From: Alligator mississippiensis
Taxonomy: Eukaryota > Chordata > Crocodylia > Alligatoridae
Direction: 5' to 3'
Length of the DNA: 64,000 nucleotides
Assembly (NCBI RefSeq): GCF_030867095.1
Contig: NC_081831.1
Span: 22,296,001-22,360,000, forward strand
Under the pieces are notes generated by a model. It saw only the letters and a program-made list of their open reading frames with translations, was not told where the DNA came from and made no database searches. Positions 10,001-21,720 of the stretch are shown here, in pieces (the first letter of the stretch is position 1; every line of letters starts with the position of its first letter). The position numbers and the translations under genes are program-made.

Positions 10001-13000
10001 GGTTCTCTCAAGCTCTGGGAAGGGAGTGGGGCCTGGGGTGGGGTCAGGGGCTAGAAGCCTGGATGCCTGGGTTTCACATCCAGTTCTACCTCTGGCATTG
10101 AGAAGTCACTCCCTGGTCTATGGCTTGGTTTCCCCATGTACTGCCTGCCATCATCATCCCAGCGTTTGCTGACCTCTAGGCCAGATCCAGCAGGGAAAGC
10201 TCTGGCCAGGGGGGATGGGGAAGGGAGGAGCTGTGTCCCATGTAGGATGTGTCTCTGGGTGTCAGCCTGGACCCCACCCACAAGAGATGCCTTCCTTCTG
10301 TCCCCTGTGCCTCTCAGCACCTCCAGAGCTGCCTGAGGCCAGCTGCCCAAGTACCCTGACATGGGTGGAGGGGACGCAGCGCGCCCTCCACTGTGTGGCC
10401 ACAGGGGTCCCAGCACCGGCCGTGGCCTGTTCCAAAGATGGCATGGAGCAACAGGTGGGCACAGAGCTGCAGGTGACCCGTGACCACGCCGGCACCTACG
10501 TCTGCCATGCCACCAATGCACTGGGCACCCAGAACCACAATATCATGGTCCACGTGGAATGTGAGTGGCAGCACCATAGGGACCACAGCCAGTGGGGTAG
10601 GCCAGGAGAGAGGCTACAGCCCAAGTGTCCAGCCACCCACAGGGGCCTTCATGTGGGGAGATATGGACCCTGGGAGCTCCCCAGGCAGAGCTGGGGGCTG
10701 GTGGGGAGGGATCCAGCATCTTCAACCCACAAGTAATGGCAGGAGCGTGGAAGCCTCAGGGACCTGTCTCCCTTGGACTTGCTGCAGCTCTCGAGAGAAC
10801 ATGGCAGGTGGGAACATGACCTGAGGTCCATAGACAGTCCCTGCCTGGCCCTCTCCACCTTCCCTGAGGCCTCTGGGGAAGTCAGGCATTGTCTCATGCG
10901 TTCCCCTCCCCACCACAGACCCGCCACAGCTGGATGATGCCGGATGCCCCCCACAACGCACGTGGCTGGAGGGCCAGCAGCAACAGCTGGTGTGCGTGGC
11001 TGATGCCAACCCCAAGGCCAACGTGGTCTGCAGCCTGGACGGACAGCCATATGACATCACCCAGAAGCAAGGCACCACGCGGGGCCAGGCTGGCATCTAC
11101 CAGTGCCGTGCCACTAACACCCATGGATCCACTGCCCGCAACGTCACTGTCAGGGTTGAGTGTGAGTGCCAGGAGAGCTGGGTTGGGGGTTTTGCTGGGG
11201 GGAGAGGGAGGTTGACCAGGGCTGTGGCCTTGAGGGGAGTACTACCCCATGGCCTGGCTACAGCAGATCCCAGCTCTGCCCCTTCCAGATGGGCCTGAGA
11301 TGGACGACACCAGCTGCCCGCAGAACTGGACCTGGGTGGAGGGGCTGGAGGAAGCCCTCACCTGCAAGGCCCAGGGCAACCCCACACCCAGCATCACCTG
11401 TAGCTGGAATGGGCAGCACCAAGCCCTTGAGGTGCCACAGCTGGTCACAAGGGAGCAGAACAGGACCTACATGTGCATCGCTGCCAACCATCATGGGAAT
11501 GTCACTCGGGCTGTGTCTGTCCGTGTAGAGTGTGAGTGGCAGGCACCCACTATGCCCCCTACCCCCTCTCCCCTCCACCAGGCACTGCACAGACTAACCA
11601 CTGCAACATGGGTTGGGGGAGCCCTGAGATCTGAGCACCATGGGGTGGGGGCCCCCAGAGACCTGAGCACCAGGGAATTCCTCAGTCTGTCTCCCCATGC
11701 CTTCTAGACAAACCTCACATGGACGAGTTGAGCTGCCCCAGCCACCAGACGTGGCTGGAGGGGACAGAGCTGGCGCTGGCCTGCAAAGCTGATGGACAGC
11801 CTCCTGCATGGGTTCAATGCACCCAGGATGGGACCATGCGGACACTGACTGGGTACCACAATGCCTCCAGGAATGACTCCGGCCTCTACTCGTGCATGGC
11901 CACCAACAGCCACGGCTCAGCACAGAGGGCGGTCACCGTACAGGTGGACTGTGAGTCCTGGCACCACAGGCCCTGTGCAGGGTGGGGAGCAGGGACACGG
12001 TACTTGCATGAAAGGGAAGGGCCCAGTCCCACCTAAGAGGGGCATGGCAGAAGGGCTCTGCAGCCATGGGAAGCTGAGTGAGTTAGAGCAGCACTGAGGC
12101 TGCTCCAGTTTATGCTGGAAGTCTGTCACAAGCCCTGCACTGGCAGCACCGCAGGCTCTGGAGAGATGTCCTTTCTGTGCTTGTACTCCCAGCCTGCCTC
12201 ACCTATGTCTCTGCTTGGTCCCAGCCTCCTTGGGTGGAGGCAAGGGTGGCTAGGAGCAACCAGGATCGTGGCAGTGACAGATGTGGTCTGACCCCCAATG
12301 GCACCAAGCACTGGATACATGGAGAGAAGAGAGATGTCCCCTACCCTGGTCCCAGGGCTGAGTGTAGAAGGAAACCCCTGCTTCCAGTCCCACAAGCCCC
12401 TTCTCTTCTGCAACCCTATCTCCAACTGTCTGGGCAGCCCCGTACGCCAAAGAGAAGGCCAAGAGAAACAGGGAAGCACCCAAGGTTGTAGCAGGGCATT
12501 AATGGCAGAACTGGGAGCAGAGCCCACATCTCCCCAGCCTGCACCAGCTGAGGGATGGGGAGGGATGGCACCCTGGGGGCTGGGTCTAAATGGAGCATGG
12601 ATCAGGGTCTGAGCTGCCTACAACTGCCACCCTCTCTTCCCAGACAGTCCCGTGGTCTTGGCCCTTGATGTCCAGCCATCCCCTACTGTCCTTCAGGGCT
12701 CTGACTTCAGCATCCACTGCAGCGCTGAGGGCTCTCCAGTGCCCACTTATAGCTGGGTGCTGCCCATGGCCCCTAACCTCAACTACTCGGCTGACAACAG
12801 CACCGTGATGATATTGGGCGCTGGGGCTCACAACTCTGGGTCTTATGTCTGCGCGGTTGCCAACTCCTATGGTTCGCACATTCGGAATATCACCATCCAG
12901 GTGGCAAGTAAGGATGCGGGAAAGGGGCTGAGGGCACAGGGGAGACTGGGGGTCCCTTCCTTTTTCCCTCAGGAAAAGCTGCTTTGCTGTCAGAGGAGGG

Positions 13001-14036
13001 AGGTAGTGGAAGAGACCCTCAGGGAAGCTGTGGCCTCTCCATCACTGAAGGGGTTTGAGAAGAGGGTGGAGAGCCCCTGGTGGGGGATGATCTAGGATCA
13101 GCTATGCCTGTGCTCTGCTGTGGGGATTTCCCAGGTATCTGGGCTTTGCTGGCTTGCTCCCCGCTCCCCCCTTTTCTGCTACATGTGTCCGGGGGGTTTT
13201 AAGCCTTCCCCAGAGGCACTGGGTGTTGGTTGCAGTCAAGGCTGGGGATGGGAACTGGGATGTGCCAATGCTCCTGCTCTGACTCAACCCCAGAGGTTCC
13301 TGGCTGAAGGGCATTGCCCCTCCACTCAGGGTGAGACCGACACTGGCTTGGGGTCAGGAAGGAATTTTTCCCCCAGTCAGATAGGAACAGACTGGGAGGG
13401 TTTTGCCTTGCTCTGTAGCAGGGGCATGGTCTCTGCCTGGGATCTTTTGAGCATCTATTAACCTTGCATAGAAGCAGGACATTTGCAGCTGCAGTTCCCC
13501 AGCTTTCCATGCGGCAGGGTCAGGTGTGATGCCTGGTGCTGTGTCAGGGCTGACGGTAGTTTTATGTAGAGGTTAGATGATGGATGCATCTGAGATGGTT
13601 TGGACAGGGTTGATTCTGTCTCAGGGAGGGGGTTGGACTAGATGTAACCCCATAGGTCCCTTCCAGCCTGGATGTCTCTATGATTCTTCTCTCTCCTCAA
13701 ATCCTGGAGCCACTTGAAGCCAGGGTAGTGCTGTGTGGGAGTTGTGAGCTTTTCTCTACTACTGCCCCACTCATTAACCTTTGTTATGTCTTCTTGTCTC
13801 CCTTCCCAACTCTGGCAGGAGGCTGGCAGTACGACCTGACAGTGGTGGCAATTGTGGTTGTTGTGGTGCTGGCTCTGGTTGGGACAGGCGGCTTCATTTA
13901 CTACCTCAAGACCACTGCCTGCAAGAAGGGTGAGTACAACGTCCGTGATGCAGAGAACTCCTCTGAAGCCACCTGCCTGCACCGCGAGCCGCCAGCTGAT
14001 GGGGAGGTCTACGGCATCCAGCTCACCCAGACCTGA
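6874..14036 (+). CDS. ICAM5: ICAM5 (telencephalin): nine-Ig cell adhesion protein
   Basis: There are eleven exons: 6,874-6,922; 7,605-7,877; 8,220-8,534; 9,243-9,521; 9,606-9,875; 10,318-10,560; 10,919-11,161; 11,289-11,531; 11,708-11,950; 12,644-12,907; 13,819-14,036. All introns are phase 1, and the 2,640 coding bases give 879 residues (human ICAM5 is 924). Exon 1 encodes a Leu-rich signal peptide. Exons 2-10 each encode one Ig domain; D1 carries LNCSTTC and the LETSLTK segment whose Glu is the LFA-1 contact in ICAMs. A membrane helix lies at about residues 814-837, and the short tail contains ACKKGEYNV and ends GVYxIQLT-like (EVYGIQLTQT), which is diagnostic for ICAM5. In mammals ICAM5 is a telencephalic neuron membrane protein that binds leukocyte integrin and shapes dendrites. 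Nine Ig domains and position next to ZGLP1 agree. No defect was seen. Confidence 0.95.
7055..7320 (+). repeat. tRNA-like repeat copies in ICAM5 intron 1
   Basis: Copies of a unit with GTGGTTAGAGC (A-box-like) followed by GACGCCTGGGTTCTCTCC (B-box-like) and CTCTGGGAGGGGA lie one after another. Related copies are at 820-925, 8,555-8,640 and 9,905-10,075, and in reverse orientation at 29,380-29,760. The box layout suggests a tRNA-derived SINE or the minisatellite it gave rise to; this is inference. Confidence 0.5.
8649..8977. mobile_element. Non-autonomous hAT element with 8-bp target duplication
   Basis: The 329-base insert begins CAGCATTTCTCAA and its other end, read backwards, begins CAGTAGCTCTAAACC, so the ends are imperfect inverted repeats of the hAT type. 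It is flanked by an exact 8-base direct repeat GGCTAAAG (8,641-8,648 and 8,978-8,985), the length hAT transposases make. The inside repeats the 'gggtcacaa' motif common in such elements and has no transposase. It sits in ICAM5 intron 3. Confidence 0.85.
9905..10075 (+). repeat. Tandem tRNA-like repeat units in ICAM5 intron 5
   Basis: Three partial units of the CCTGGGTTCT / CTCTGGGAAGGGAGTGGGG family occur in a row between Ig exons 5 and 6. There is no coding content. Confidence 0.5.
12965..13690 (+). mobile_element. CR1-related 3' UTR copy in ICAM5 intron 10
   Basis: This non-coding segment ends with GGTTGGACTAGATG, GGTCCCTTCCAGCC and CTCTATGATTCT, the style of a CR1 3' end. A second, diverged copy in the same orientation lies at 14,540-15,240. 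The second-copy counterpart of intron 10 keeps a shortened version at about 32,960-33,340, so this insertion predates the segmental duplication. Confidence 0.6.
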
Positions 14037-14539
14037 GGGGGCCAGGAGCCAGCCTGACCCCTCCTGCTCTGCCCTGTCCTGGCCAGCAGCCCACAGCTCT
14101 CCAAGCCCCTTGGATCCCTGCCAGGCTCCTGTTCTGCAGCTTGTGGCCCTCCACAGGGGCTGGGCACTGTTGGCTCTGCGCTGCTTCTGCCATTTCTCTC
14201 CTGCTCTCTCTGACTTTGGGAGGGGACTTTTGGCCTCAGTGATACCTGACAAGACGCCAGGAGATGCCTGTCTTCACAGGATGTGCCAGGATCTTGTGTT
14301 GGGGTCCCCAGGGGTAGAGCTGGCAGCCCTCACTCCACCACCCACAGCACTGAGGTGCAATGAGTCAGTGAGGTCTCCGCTGCATCCCTGGCAGGTCCCT
14401 TGCACCTCCCCACCCTCCCGTAATGTCCAAAGCAACTTTCACTTCCTCAAGTCCTGAAAACTCATGCCAGGAGGTCCCCTTCCCTGCAGCGCTGGTCACT
14501 GCTCACTCCTGGTCCCAGCCTGGGACCAGGGACCCCCAG

Positions 14540-15240
14540 TTCCCCCAGACAGTCTCCTCAGAGGTCTCCTTGGCCAGAGAAGCTGCAGATTCTCCATCAA
14601 TGGAGGGGTTCAAGGAGAGGCTGGATAGCCCCAGTTGGGGAGGATCTAGGTGCAGCGATACCTGTGCTCTGCTGTGGAGATTTCTGAGGCATCAGGGCTT
14701 TGCTGGTTGCCTTCTCCCCTTTTTCTGCTACCTGTATCAGGGTTTTTAAGCCTCCCCGAGAGGCGTTGGCTGTTGGCTGCAGCCCAGGCTGGGGGTGGTG
14801 ACTGGGCTGTGCCAATGCTGGGACCAAAGCCTGAAGTTCCTGGCTAGAGGGTCTTGCCCCTCTGCTCAGGTCAGACCAACACCAGATTTAGGGTCAGGAA
14901 GGATTTTAACCCATGGTCAGATCGGTATGGACTGGGGGGGGGGGGGGGGGGGTTGCCTTTCTCTGCAGCAGGGCCATGGCATCTGCCTGACATCTCTTGA
15001 ATGTATATGAATCCCCTTTACAGCAGCAGGATGTTGGTGGCAACAGCCACCCTGCTGTCCCTGAGGCAATGTCTGGTGCTGTGTCAGGGGTGACAGTTGT
15101 GTTGCTCAGAGGTCAGACAGTGGGTTTGTCTGAGATGGTTTGGATAGGGCTGCTCCTGCCTCAGGCGGGGGTTTGGACTCAGTGTGCCCTCCGGAGGTCC
15201 CTGCCAGCACCACTTCTCCATGACTGTATGAATGCTGTGA
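14540..15240 (+). mobile_element. Second CR1-related 3' UTR copy, downstream of ICAM5
   Basis: It is similar along its length to 12,965-13,690 (shared phrases such as CTGTGCTCTGCTGTGG and TGAGATGGTTTGGA) and in the same orientation. It lies about 500 bases after the ICAM5 stop codon. A run of G occurs inside it at about 14,935-14,952. Confidence 0.6.
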
Positions 15241-16290
15241 ACACAGCTCCAGCCCAGGACTGAGCAGAGCTGCTGCATTACTAACAACTCTTGAGGGGCA
15301 AGAAGATTCTCCCTGTGCTGGCTGGGGGTGGGGGACGGGCCGCGTGCGTTATTTGCTGCCCGCCTGGTCTCTAGCAGCTGCTGCCTTCCACATGGCGGGG
15401 ATGTCTCAGGGATGCACCTGCAGTGATGGGGGGAGCAGAGAAACACCCCCCACCATGGCCTCAGCTTGTGGGTGGTGCAACCTCTCCTAGCAGCTGAGAC
15501 CTGAGTCCTCTGGGGCTGAGGGTGCTCTGGGAGCTGGAGCACTGACGCCTACCCTGCTGCCTTGGACCAGCCCCCAGCGTGGATCTGCCTGGCATAAGGG
15601 TAAGCTCTGACTTCCCTTCGCGGGGGAGCTGTGGGAACGGCCCAGACACAGCCTCAGCCTGGGCCTCTCCTGCCCAGTGCTACTAGTTCTTGATGCAACT
15701 GCCAGAGGCCCCTTTTTTCTCCCACTATTGCACAAACAAAACAGGCAGCACTCAGGCTCCCTCCCCTGCCTTGGGCCCAGGCCCAGCCTGTCCTGGGACT
15801 GGGTTTGAGTCTAGTGTCTTCCTAGATGCACTGGGTTCAGAGCCTGGTATGGGAGGAAGAGGTCAACCTGGATTTTCTTCATCCAAACCTGGGGCAGCCA
15901 AACTGTTGCTTTGCTGCTTCCTTGCGCTTGCCGTGGGCTGGGAGGGAGAACACGGGCACCTTGGGGCAGAGGGAGACCAGGGTGTTCCTTGGTGTACGCT
16001 AGATCAGCCCAGATGCTGCTGACTTGGCTCTCTGGCTTGGTGCTTCTCTGTGGGCCCTGAGCAGTGGATGACCTGCTCTGGTCCCCTCCAGCCTCTGCCC
16101 CTGCTCCATGGGGGAGCTCTCGGGAGGCTGTTGGGGGGGCGGGGCATGGGGTGCTCCAACAGGAGGGGGGTCTGACAGGGGAGTCCACTGATGGGAGGCT
16201 TATGGGGTGCTCTGTGTGTGTAGGGGAATCTATGGGCAAAAGCCATGGGGGGGGGGGTCTCCATTGCAGGGGGGTCGAAGCAGGGAGGCT
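15240..16290. other. Intergenic, no gene recognised; absent from copy B
   Basis: No exon or known repeat is recognised. Copy B jumps from the equivalent of about 14,190 to about 16,290, so this part was either lost there or gained here. A short G-rich minisatellite-like piece at 16,120-16,270 resembles, in inverted sense, the 35,140-35,560 tandem repeat. Confidence 0.5.
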
Positions 16291-18018
16291 GAGGCTGGTG
16301 CTGCACATAGGTCTGAGGGGACAGGACTGAGCCAGGCGAGGTTCAGGACCATTAAGGGGCTCAGGTCCATTAAGCAGAGCCCATTTCTCACTGCAGACAC
16401 TGCAATGGACAGCATCATGCTGTCACCACACCTTTCCTAGACACAACTCCAGGGAGCAGGTCCTCTGCCAGCCTGGTGACTCTCTCAGCCAGGGGTCTCT
16501 GCACTGTCACAGCTCCCAGCGAAGATGTGGGGGTCACCGCTGTTTCCTGCCTGTGGGGCACTTGGAACAAGCCATGAAGGGAACTGTGCAGAGCAGGGAC
16601 TTGACTGGAAGGATGAACGTGAGGACACTGCTGTTCCTCCAGTGTTGGCCACATCTGCAAGAAATGGATTTGGCTGCATTACACAGGCGCTGCACGGACC
16701 AGACCCACAGGCTTGAGTTCGGTATTAAAGTAAGCTGCAAACCGGCAAGGTCCACCCCAGCAGCTGTAGTGTTTGTGCAGCGTCAAGAGCAGTCCACATT
16801 GTGCGTGGCACTTTGCACATGCATATGAGTTTCCTTGCATGGGTCTGAGTCCTTGGGACCCATGCAGATTTGTGCTGACCATGGCTGCAACATGCAGGTG
16901 GAGGGCAAGTCACCCCATATGCACAGAGCTGCACATCACAGCGTGCCTGGCAACAGCTTCCCACAAGCCAAGCCAGCTCTGTGGGGTAGCTGTGTTTACA
17001 CTAGGGTTCCTGCCTTCGCATTGTGCCCCCTGGCCTAGCAGGAGCCTTGGTGGTGTCCCTGGGGGCAGGGACAGTGCCCTGCTCAGTCTCTCTTTTTCGG
17101 CACTGAGTGGCCCCACTCTTTCCTGACAGGCTCAGGGCACAGCGCACACAGTCCTTATCTCCCCCCACCCCCCACCCAGCTTCTCCAGGAGCTGCTCCCT
17201 TCCTTCTTCCCTGTCCCACCTGGTGTCACCCTGAGTGAGCTCTTGCTGAGCTGCACTGGGATTGTCTCATCCCCCTGCCACCTCTTGGCTATTACTTTTG
17301 AGTTCCCGTGAAGGGCAGGGAGATCCAGGTACCAGCCCCCCACCCCCATGTGCATGTGGAGCTGCCTTCACTCAGCCCCAGAGCTGACTCTTGCCCCTGC
17401 TGCTGGGGCCCGTGGGCCCTGAAAATCCCATGGGCATCACATGAGTGAAGCCACACATGTGCCCAGGTCCCCGTCATGTGCAGACAGCAGCTCTGAACAT
17501 GCTGCCACAAGGCTTCACCAAGCGCTTTCCCCCCTACCCGGTGCCAGGCACTCTTCCAGAGCTTACGGCACATGCTTATGTTAGTTCCTGGGTGGGCAGC
17601 CGGCACCTGGTCTAGGCGTGGTGAGGCATGTGCTCCATGTCCCTGGCCACCAGGTTCCAGCTGAAAACAGGAATCTGTGCAGAGGAAAAGCTGTGCCCTC
17701 TGTTCTGCAGGGTGGAGAGGGAAATCATTCACCTCCTGCAACTTCCAGGAAAGCTGTTTCAGAGCCTCCAGCTGGTAGTGAGGGCAGTACCATGCTGTGG
17801 CCTGGCTCTGAATCACAGGACATGCCTGGGCCATGCCAGGCGCATCCAGCCCAGGCCCCTCTGCAGCGGGGCTGGGTCCTGGCTTTGCCCCCACAAGCAG
17901 GGAGCTGGACCAGGTGTGAGCTCCTGTAGTCCCTTCCAACTGGTATTGGAGCCCTGGCCTTTCACCCCACTCTGGCAATGGTCCCAAGGCTGGAGCCTTC
18001 CAGCAACAACCAGGAAGT

Positions 18019-18024
18019 TTTATT
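18019..18024 (-). terminator. Poly(A) signal of the ZGLP1 relic (copy A)
   Basis: AATAAA lies on the minus strand within a conserved context shared with 36,876-36,881, where it is the likely ZGLP1 signal. It is presumed non-functional because the upstream gene copy is a relic. Confidence 0.4.
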
Positions 18025-19960
18025 GCAAAGTACAATGCTGCTCACAACACAACTCACTACCATGAAACCTCCAGAAGATCCCCTGTCCCACTCCTGCCCC
18101 CACCTTGCCCCCAATGCCCCCTCCTTTCCCCCATGCAAAACTTGTGCACCCAATAAGATGTGAAACATGCACCCAAAAAGAAAACGTGTCACCATTCCCA
18201 ACAGGCCTTGCCCCATGACGTTGCCGTCCAGTGCCCTGCTGCAGAAATACAAAGGCAAAGGATACACATGCATGCAAAGCACACACATGCACCATGTGTG
18301 ACATGAATGGGCCCTCTCCCAGGCTCTGGAGGCTCAGAAAGGTCATGGGTCCCTGGGGTGGCCATGGCATGAAGGCAGCTCCATGGGATTGCTCTCCACC
18401 TCACTTTGTGGCTGAACAAGCAACTAAAAAGGTTGCTTCAGTCCAAGCTGGAAAAAAAAACTGCTGTACAGAGCCCAGAAGAAACCCACACATCACATGG
18501 GGAAGGTCTCCGCTGTGGGGACAATGGACATCACTTTGAAAATGTGGCAAACTCTGAAGTAAAAGTCATCTTTGTTCCATCGTTGCAGAGGTTTTTCAGA
18601 CTCCAACAGCATTTGCCTCAGGCTGGCACATAGTGTGGTTGCCCATGAGATGGCAATGAATCAGGGTTGCAGTTTAGTGAAGCAAGCTTGCTCTTTCTTT
18701 CTCCTGAGTGCCTTTGGCAGCTTGTTCCACTCTCTCTATTTGGATTTTTGTGCTTGACCAAGGGGCTCCAAAAAGAGCTGGCTAGCAGAGAGCTCCAGGA
18801 TCGTCTGGGCAGAGAAGCCAGATTGCTGCTCGGCTGGGGGGCGACAGAGCTGGAAAGTTTCCCCTCCCTGTGGCCACACATTCTGCTGTTGCTCCATAGC
18901 TGATCTCAGAATACAGTCCCACGATGTCTTGCCTCCAGTGCTACCTTTGAAGTGCTTTCAACCCTGCAAGACTGGGGGGTTGCTATCATCCTCTGCCATC
19001 CAGGCAGCCCGTGCAAGCCAGATCTGTGCTCATGTGCTGCAAGGTCAGGGGAGGTTCATGAGGGCAGCTGAATGGAGCTGGTGCCTGCTTTGTAGCCATG
19101 CCCACTCCTAGGAATGATGCCCTGGGCCTGCCAAGGTGGCCAAACCCTTCATCGAACTGCCCCCACACAGTTAACAGTAGAGGACCTTGATGGGGGGTGT
19201 CAGGATGTCATCATCACCTTTTCTGGAAAACAGAACAGAAGGGGCCTCCTTGAAGCTGACAACCTGTAAAAGAGGGGTCAGGCCAGTGGATGCCTCCTTT
19301 ACAGAAAGAGCCAGGGGTCCTCATCTACATGTGCCACAGAAGCCCCTAGAGGCTTTGGGAGACATTGGAAAACAGGAGCTGTACAAGCCCACGGCCAAAG
19401 AGCATCCCCAGCCCACAGCATTCACCATGTAAAGAGATGAGGAGCGGGGGCTGGAGAGGGAAACTGAGGCACAGCAAGTAGTAATATGGCCAAGATCACA
19501 GTCAAGTGGTGGTAAAGCCCATATCTCCCATGTCCTGGCCCAGGGCTCTCTGCAGTGGGCCAGAGAATGACAACCTGGAAAGACTTCTACAGCAACGCTG
19601 CCTCTAGTAACCAAATCACAGAGTGGGAGTTCCAGAAGGGGGTGGATGCATGGGGGAAAGTGGTGTTTTCCAGGGGGGGAAAACCTATCTTTGGGCAAAC
19701 TTGTGTGCACCAGGCCACTGGCTCCAGTGAAACTGCAGCGCCTGGGCATTATCCAGGGAAACTGCCCAGTTCATTTGAACACAGCCACTTTGCTGTCGCC
19801 TAGAACGGGGGCTTCATTTAGAAGCACCCTCCCCTCCATACTCCCCAGGTCACGCCCATGGCTTCAGCAGCAGAGGGAGGAGGGGGAAAGTCCCTGAGAA
19901 ACAAGGCTGAGACTTCCTCAGCCTCAGCACAGTTTCAGAAGTAAAAGAAAAAAGAGGAAA

Positions 19961-20096
19961 TCACCTTTTCCTGCTTCTCATCATAACGGCTGCCAGATGG
20001 AGACTTTCCCCGCCCTTAGGGCACAATGAGCATGACTTTCCATTTTTTCTCAGGATGTTCCAGCAGCAGAAACACCAGATCCCGTACTTCTTGTAC
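19961..20096 (-). pseudogene. ZGLP1 relic: last exon only (copy A)
   Basis: This is a 136-base exon-like segment of the same length, acceptor position and stop as the last exon of intact ZGLP1 (38,737-38,872). It reads YKKYGIWCFCCWNILRKN and so on and is still open, but the last zinc-ligand Cys is replaced by Gly (CPKGG against CPKCG). The GATA-finger exon and exons 1-3 are missing from this copy: the block skips from 21,345 to the equivalent of 43,085, and CR1 sequence occupies the place of the first exons. No splice partner remains, so a working protein is very unlikely. Confidence 0.85.
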
Positions 20097-20362
20097 CTGT
20101 GGGGAAGCCCCCATGTTGCCATTTCATGTAAAGAGTAGAGGTGAGGCAAGAAAAGGGCCAGGAGAAGGGGAACGATTTTTGGAAATGAGCCTCTAAGATG
20201 AGCCTGCTGGGCCCATGATGAACTTGGCCACCACCAGCAGTGAAATGTGGACCCACAACCATAAGATCCGCTCAGAAAAGGAGAATTTTACAAAAGAGAC
20301 AAAACATACATTGGTTTCCGGCCCAGCAAGGCATAAAAACTTTGCTGTGGGGGAAGGTCACT

Positions 20363-20450
20363 TAGGATCATAGAATCAAGGCAAAATAGGGCTGGAAAAG
20401 GTCCCCAGAAGTCCACCCCTCTTCAAAGTAGACTCATGCCTGAGCCATCC
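20363..20450 (-). mobile_element. Short CR1 3'-end scrap
   Basis: The segment AGGATCATAGAATCA ... GGGCTGGAAAAGGTCCCC resembles the antisense of a CR1 tail. It is shared with copy B near 39,135, so it is older than the duplication. Confidence 0.45.
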
Positions 20451-21294
20451 CAGAGCTGGGTGTATCTAACCCATGGGGGATGGAAGGCTGCAGCCCTGCT
20501 TCTCAGGTGGCCATGGGCTGCACCTGGCATTTTGTCATGGACACCTGTGATCTCTTCAGCTGGCTCCATCTGCACTTGGATGCACATTGTTATGTCTTTT
20601 GCACCTCAAGAGCCAGTTTCAGCATCTCTCAACCCTGAAATCTGTGGGTCTATAATACTGTGCTGCAAACTGTTCTTGGGAGGGGGGGATATTATTTATG
20701 TTCAACAAACACTTCCTGCAGCTCTTGGAAGTGGCACAGAGGAATTCGAAACAACGAGCCTTCTGCAAACACTTAGACTCTCACCAATGCCCCTGGACAT
20801 TCGGCACCTCTTGGCCACAGCTACCTCCATGAGTTTTGCTGGTGAGGTCTGTGCTGTAGCAATGTGAAGCTACCATGGCCAGAGCCAGGACAAGAGCTTG
20901 CCAGGCAAACGTGTGACAGCCCTGGTCTGAGCTTTTCTAAAGACCTGTGGAAGTAAATGCTCATACATTGCATCAGTCTGGGGCTGGGGTTGGGAGCTTC
21001 ATGTGGCTTATGATGGAAACTGAAGGAGTCAATTGACTTTAAGCTCATTGTAATCTCCCTAGTTTCTGCCAATCTTTCTCTACTCCACAGGTGTGAGTGA
21101 CTCTCTCTCCTTGTTAGTGGTCTTGATTTTCCACTATTCAAACTACCCTTTCTATTGCAAAGTTTCTGTCTGCTAGCCCTTCTGGTCATGTCTCTGCTAT
21201 TTCACAGCCCTGCAGACCACTTTTAGCTCTAGCTAAAAATCTTAACTCAGGTGTGGTCCTATTAACTCAGGTGTAGAAATGACTAGGGATGGCA

Positions 21295-21345
21295 AGCTGG
21301 CCAACTGACCAGTCAAATATTGTTAATGGACCAGTCAACTGACTG
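21295..21345. repeat. Remnant of the inverted-repeat element seen whole at 40,030
   Basis: It contains the left terminal motif ACCAGTCAAATATTG of the 40,030-40,325 element and then breaks off to sequence matching 43,085. The deletion that removed the rest also removed the ZGLP1 finger exon. Confidence 0.6.
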
Positions 21346-21479
21346 CATATTTTAAACACCCTTAAAATGATTTTGTGTCATCTTGTGAAGCAGAGGTTAA
21401 GAATCTCTGCTCCAGCCCACTGACAGGCCATGTGGATCATTTCTGAAGGCTGGGAGGGAACTGGTAGGGGATTCAGACC

Positions 21480-21720
21480 TCATGTAGGATTTTTTTTTTT
21501 TTAAGGAAAATTTTTTGTTTTCTGAGCCAAATCAGCCAAATCAATTTGAAATCTGTCAGTCATTCAAGAACCATATATGGCCCTACTACCGGCAAACATC
21601 CTCCACCCCCACCTGGGGCTTCATATGTTTCCAGATTATTTAGCGGGCATCCTACATGCAGGCCCAAGCCCAGAGGCTTGTGCTTTGGATGCCCCTTCCA
21701 GCCCGAATGTCTATGAAATC
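21480..21720 (+). repeat. Single arm of the foldback repeat family
   Basis: It resembles the left arm of the 26,738-27,550 foldback (GCCAAATCA, GGCCCTACTACCGGCAAACA, TCCTACATGCAGG). No second arm follows. Confidence 0.6.

Noticed and set aside
16064-16440. Open frames between ICAM5 and the ZGLP1 relic
   Set aside because: They are G-rich, repeat-derived and not conserved in copy B.
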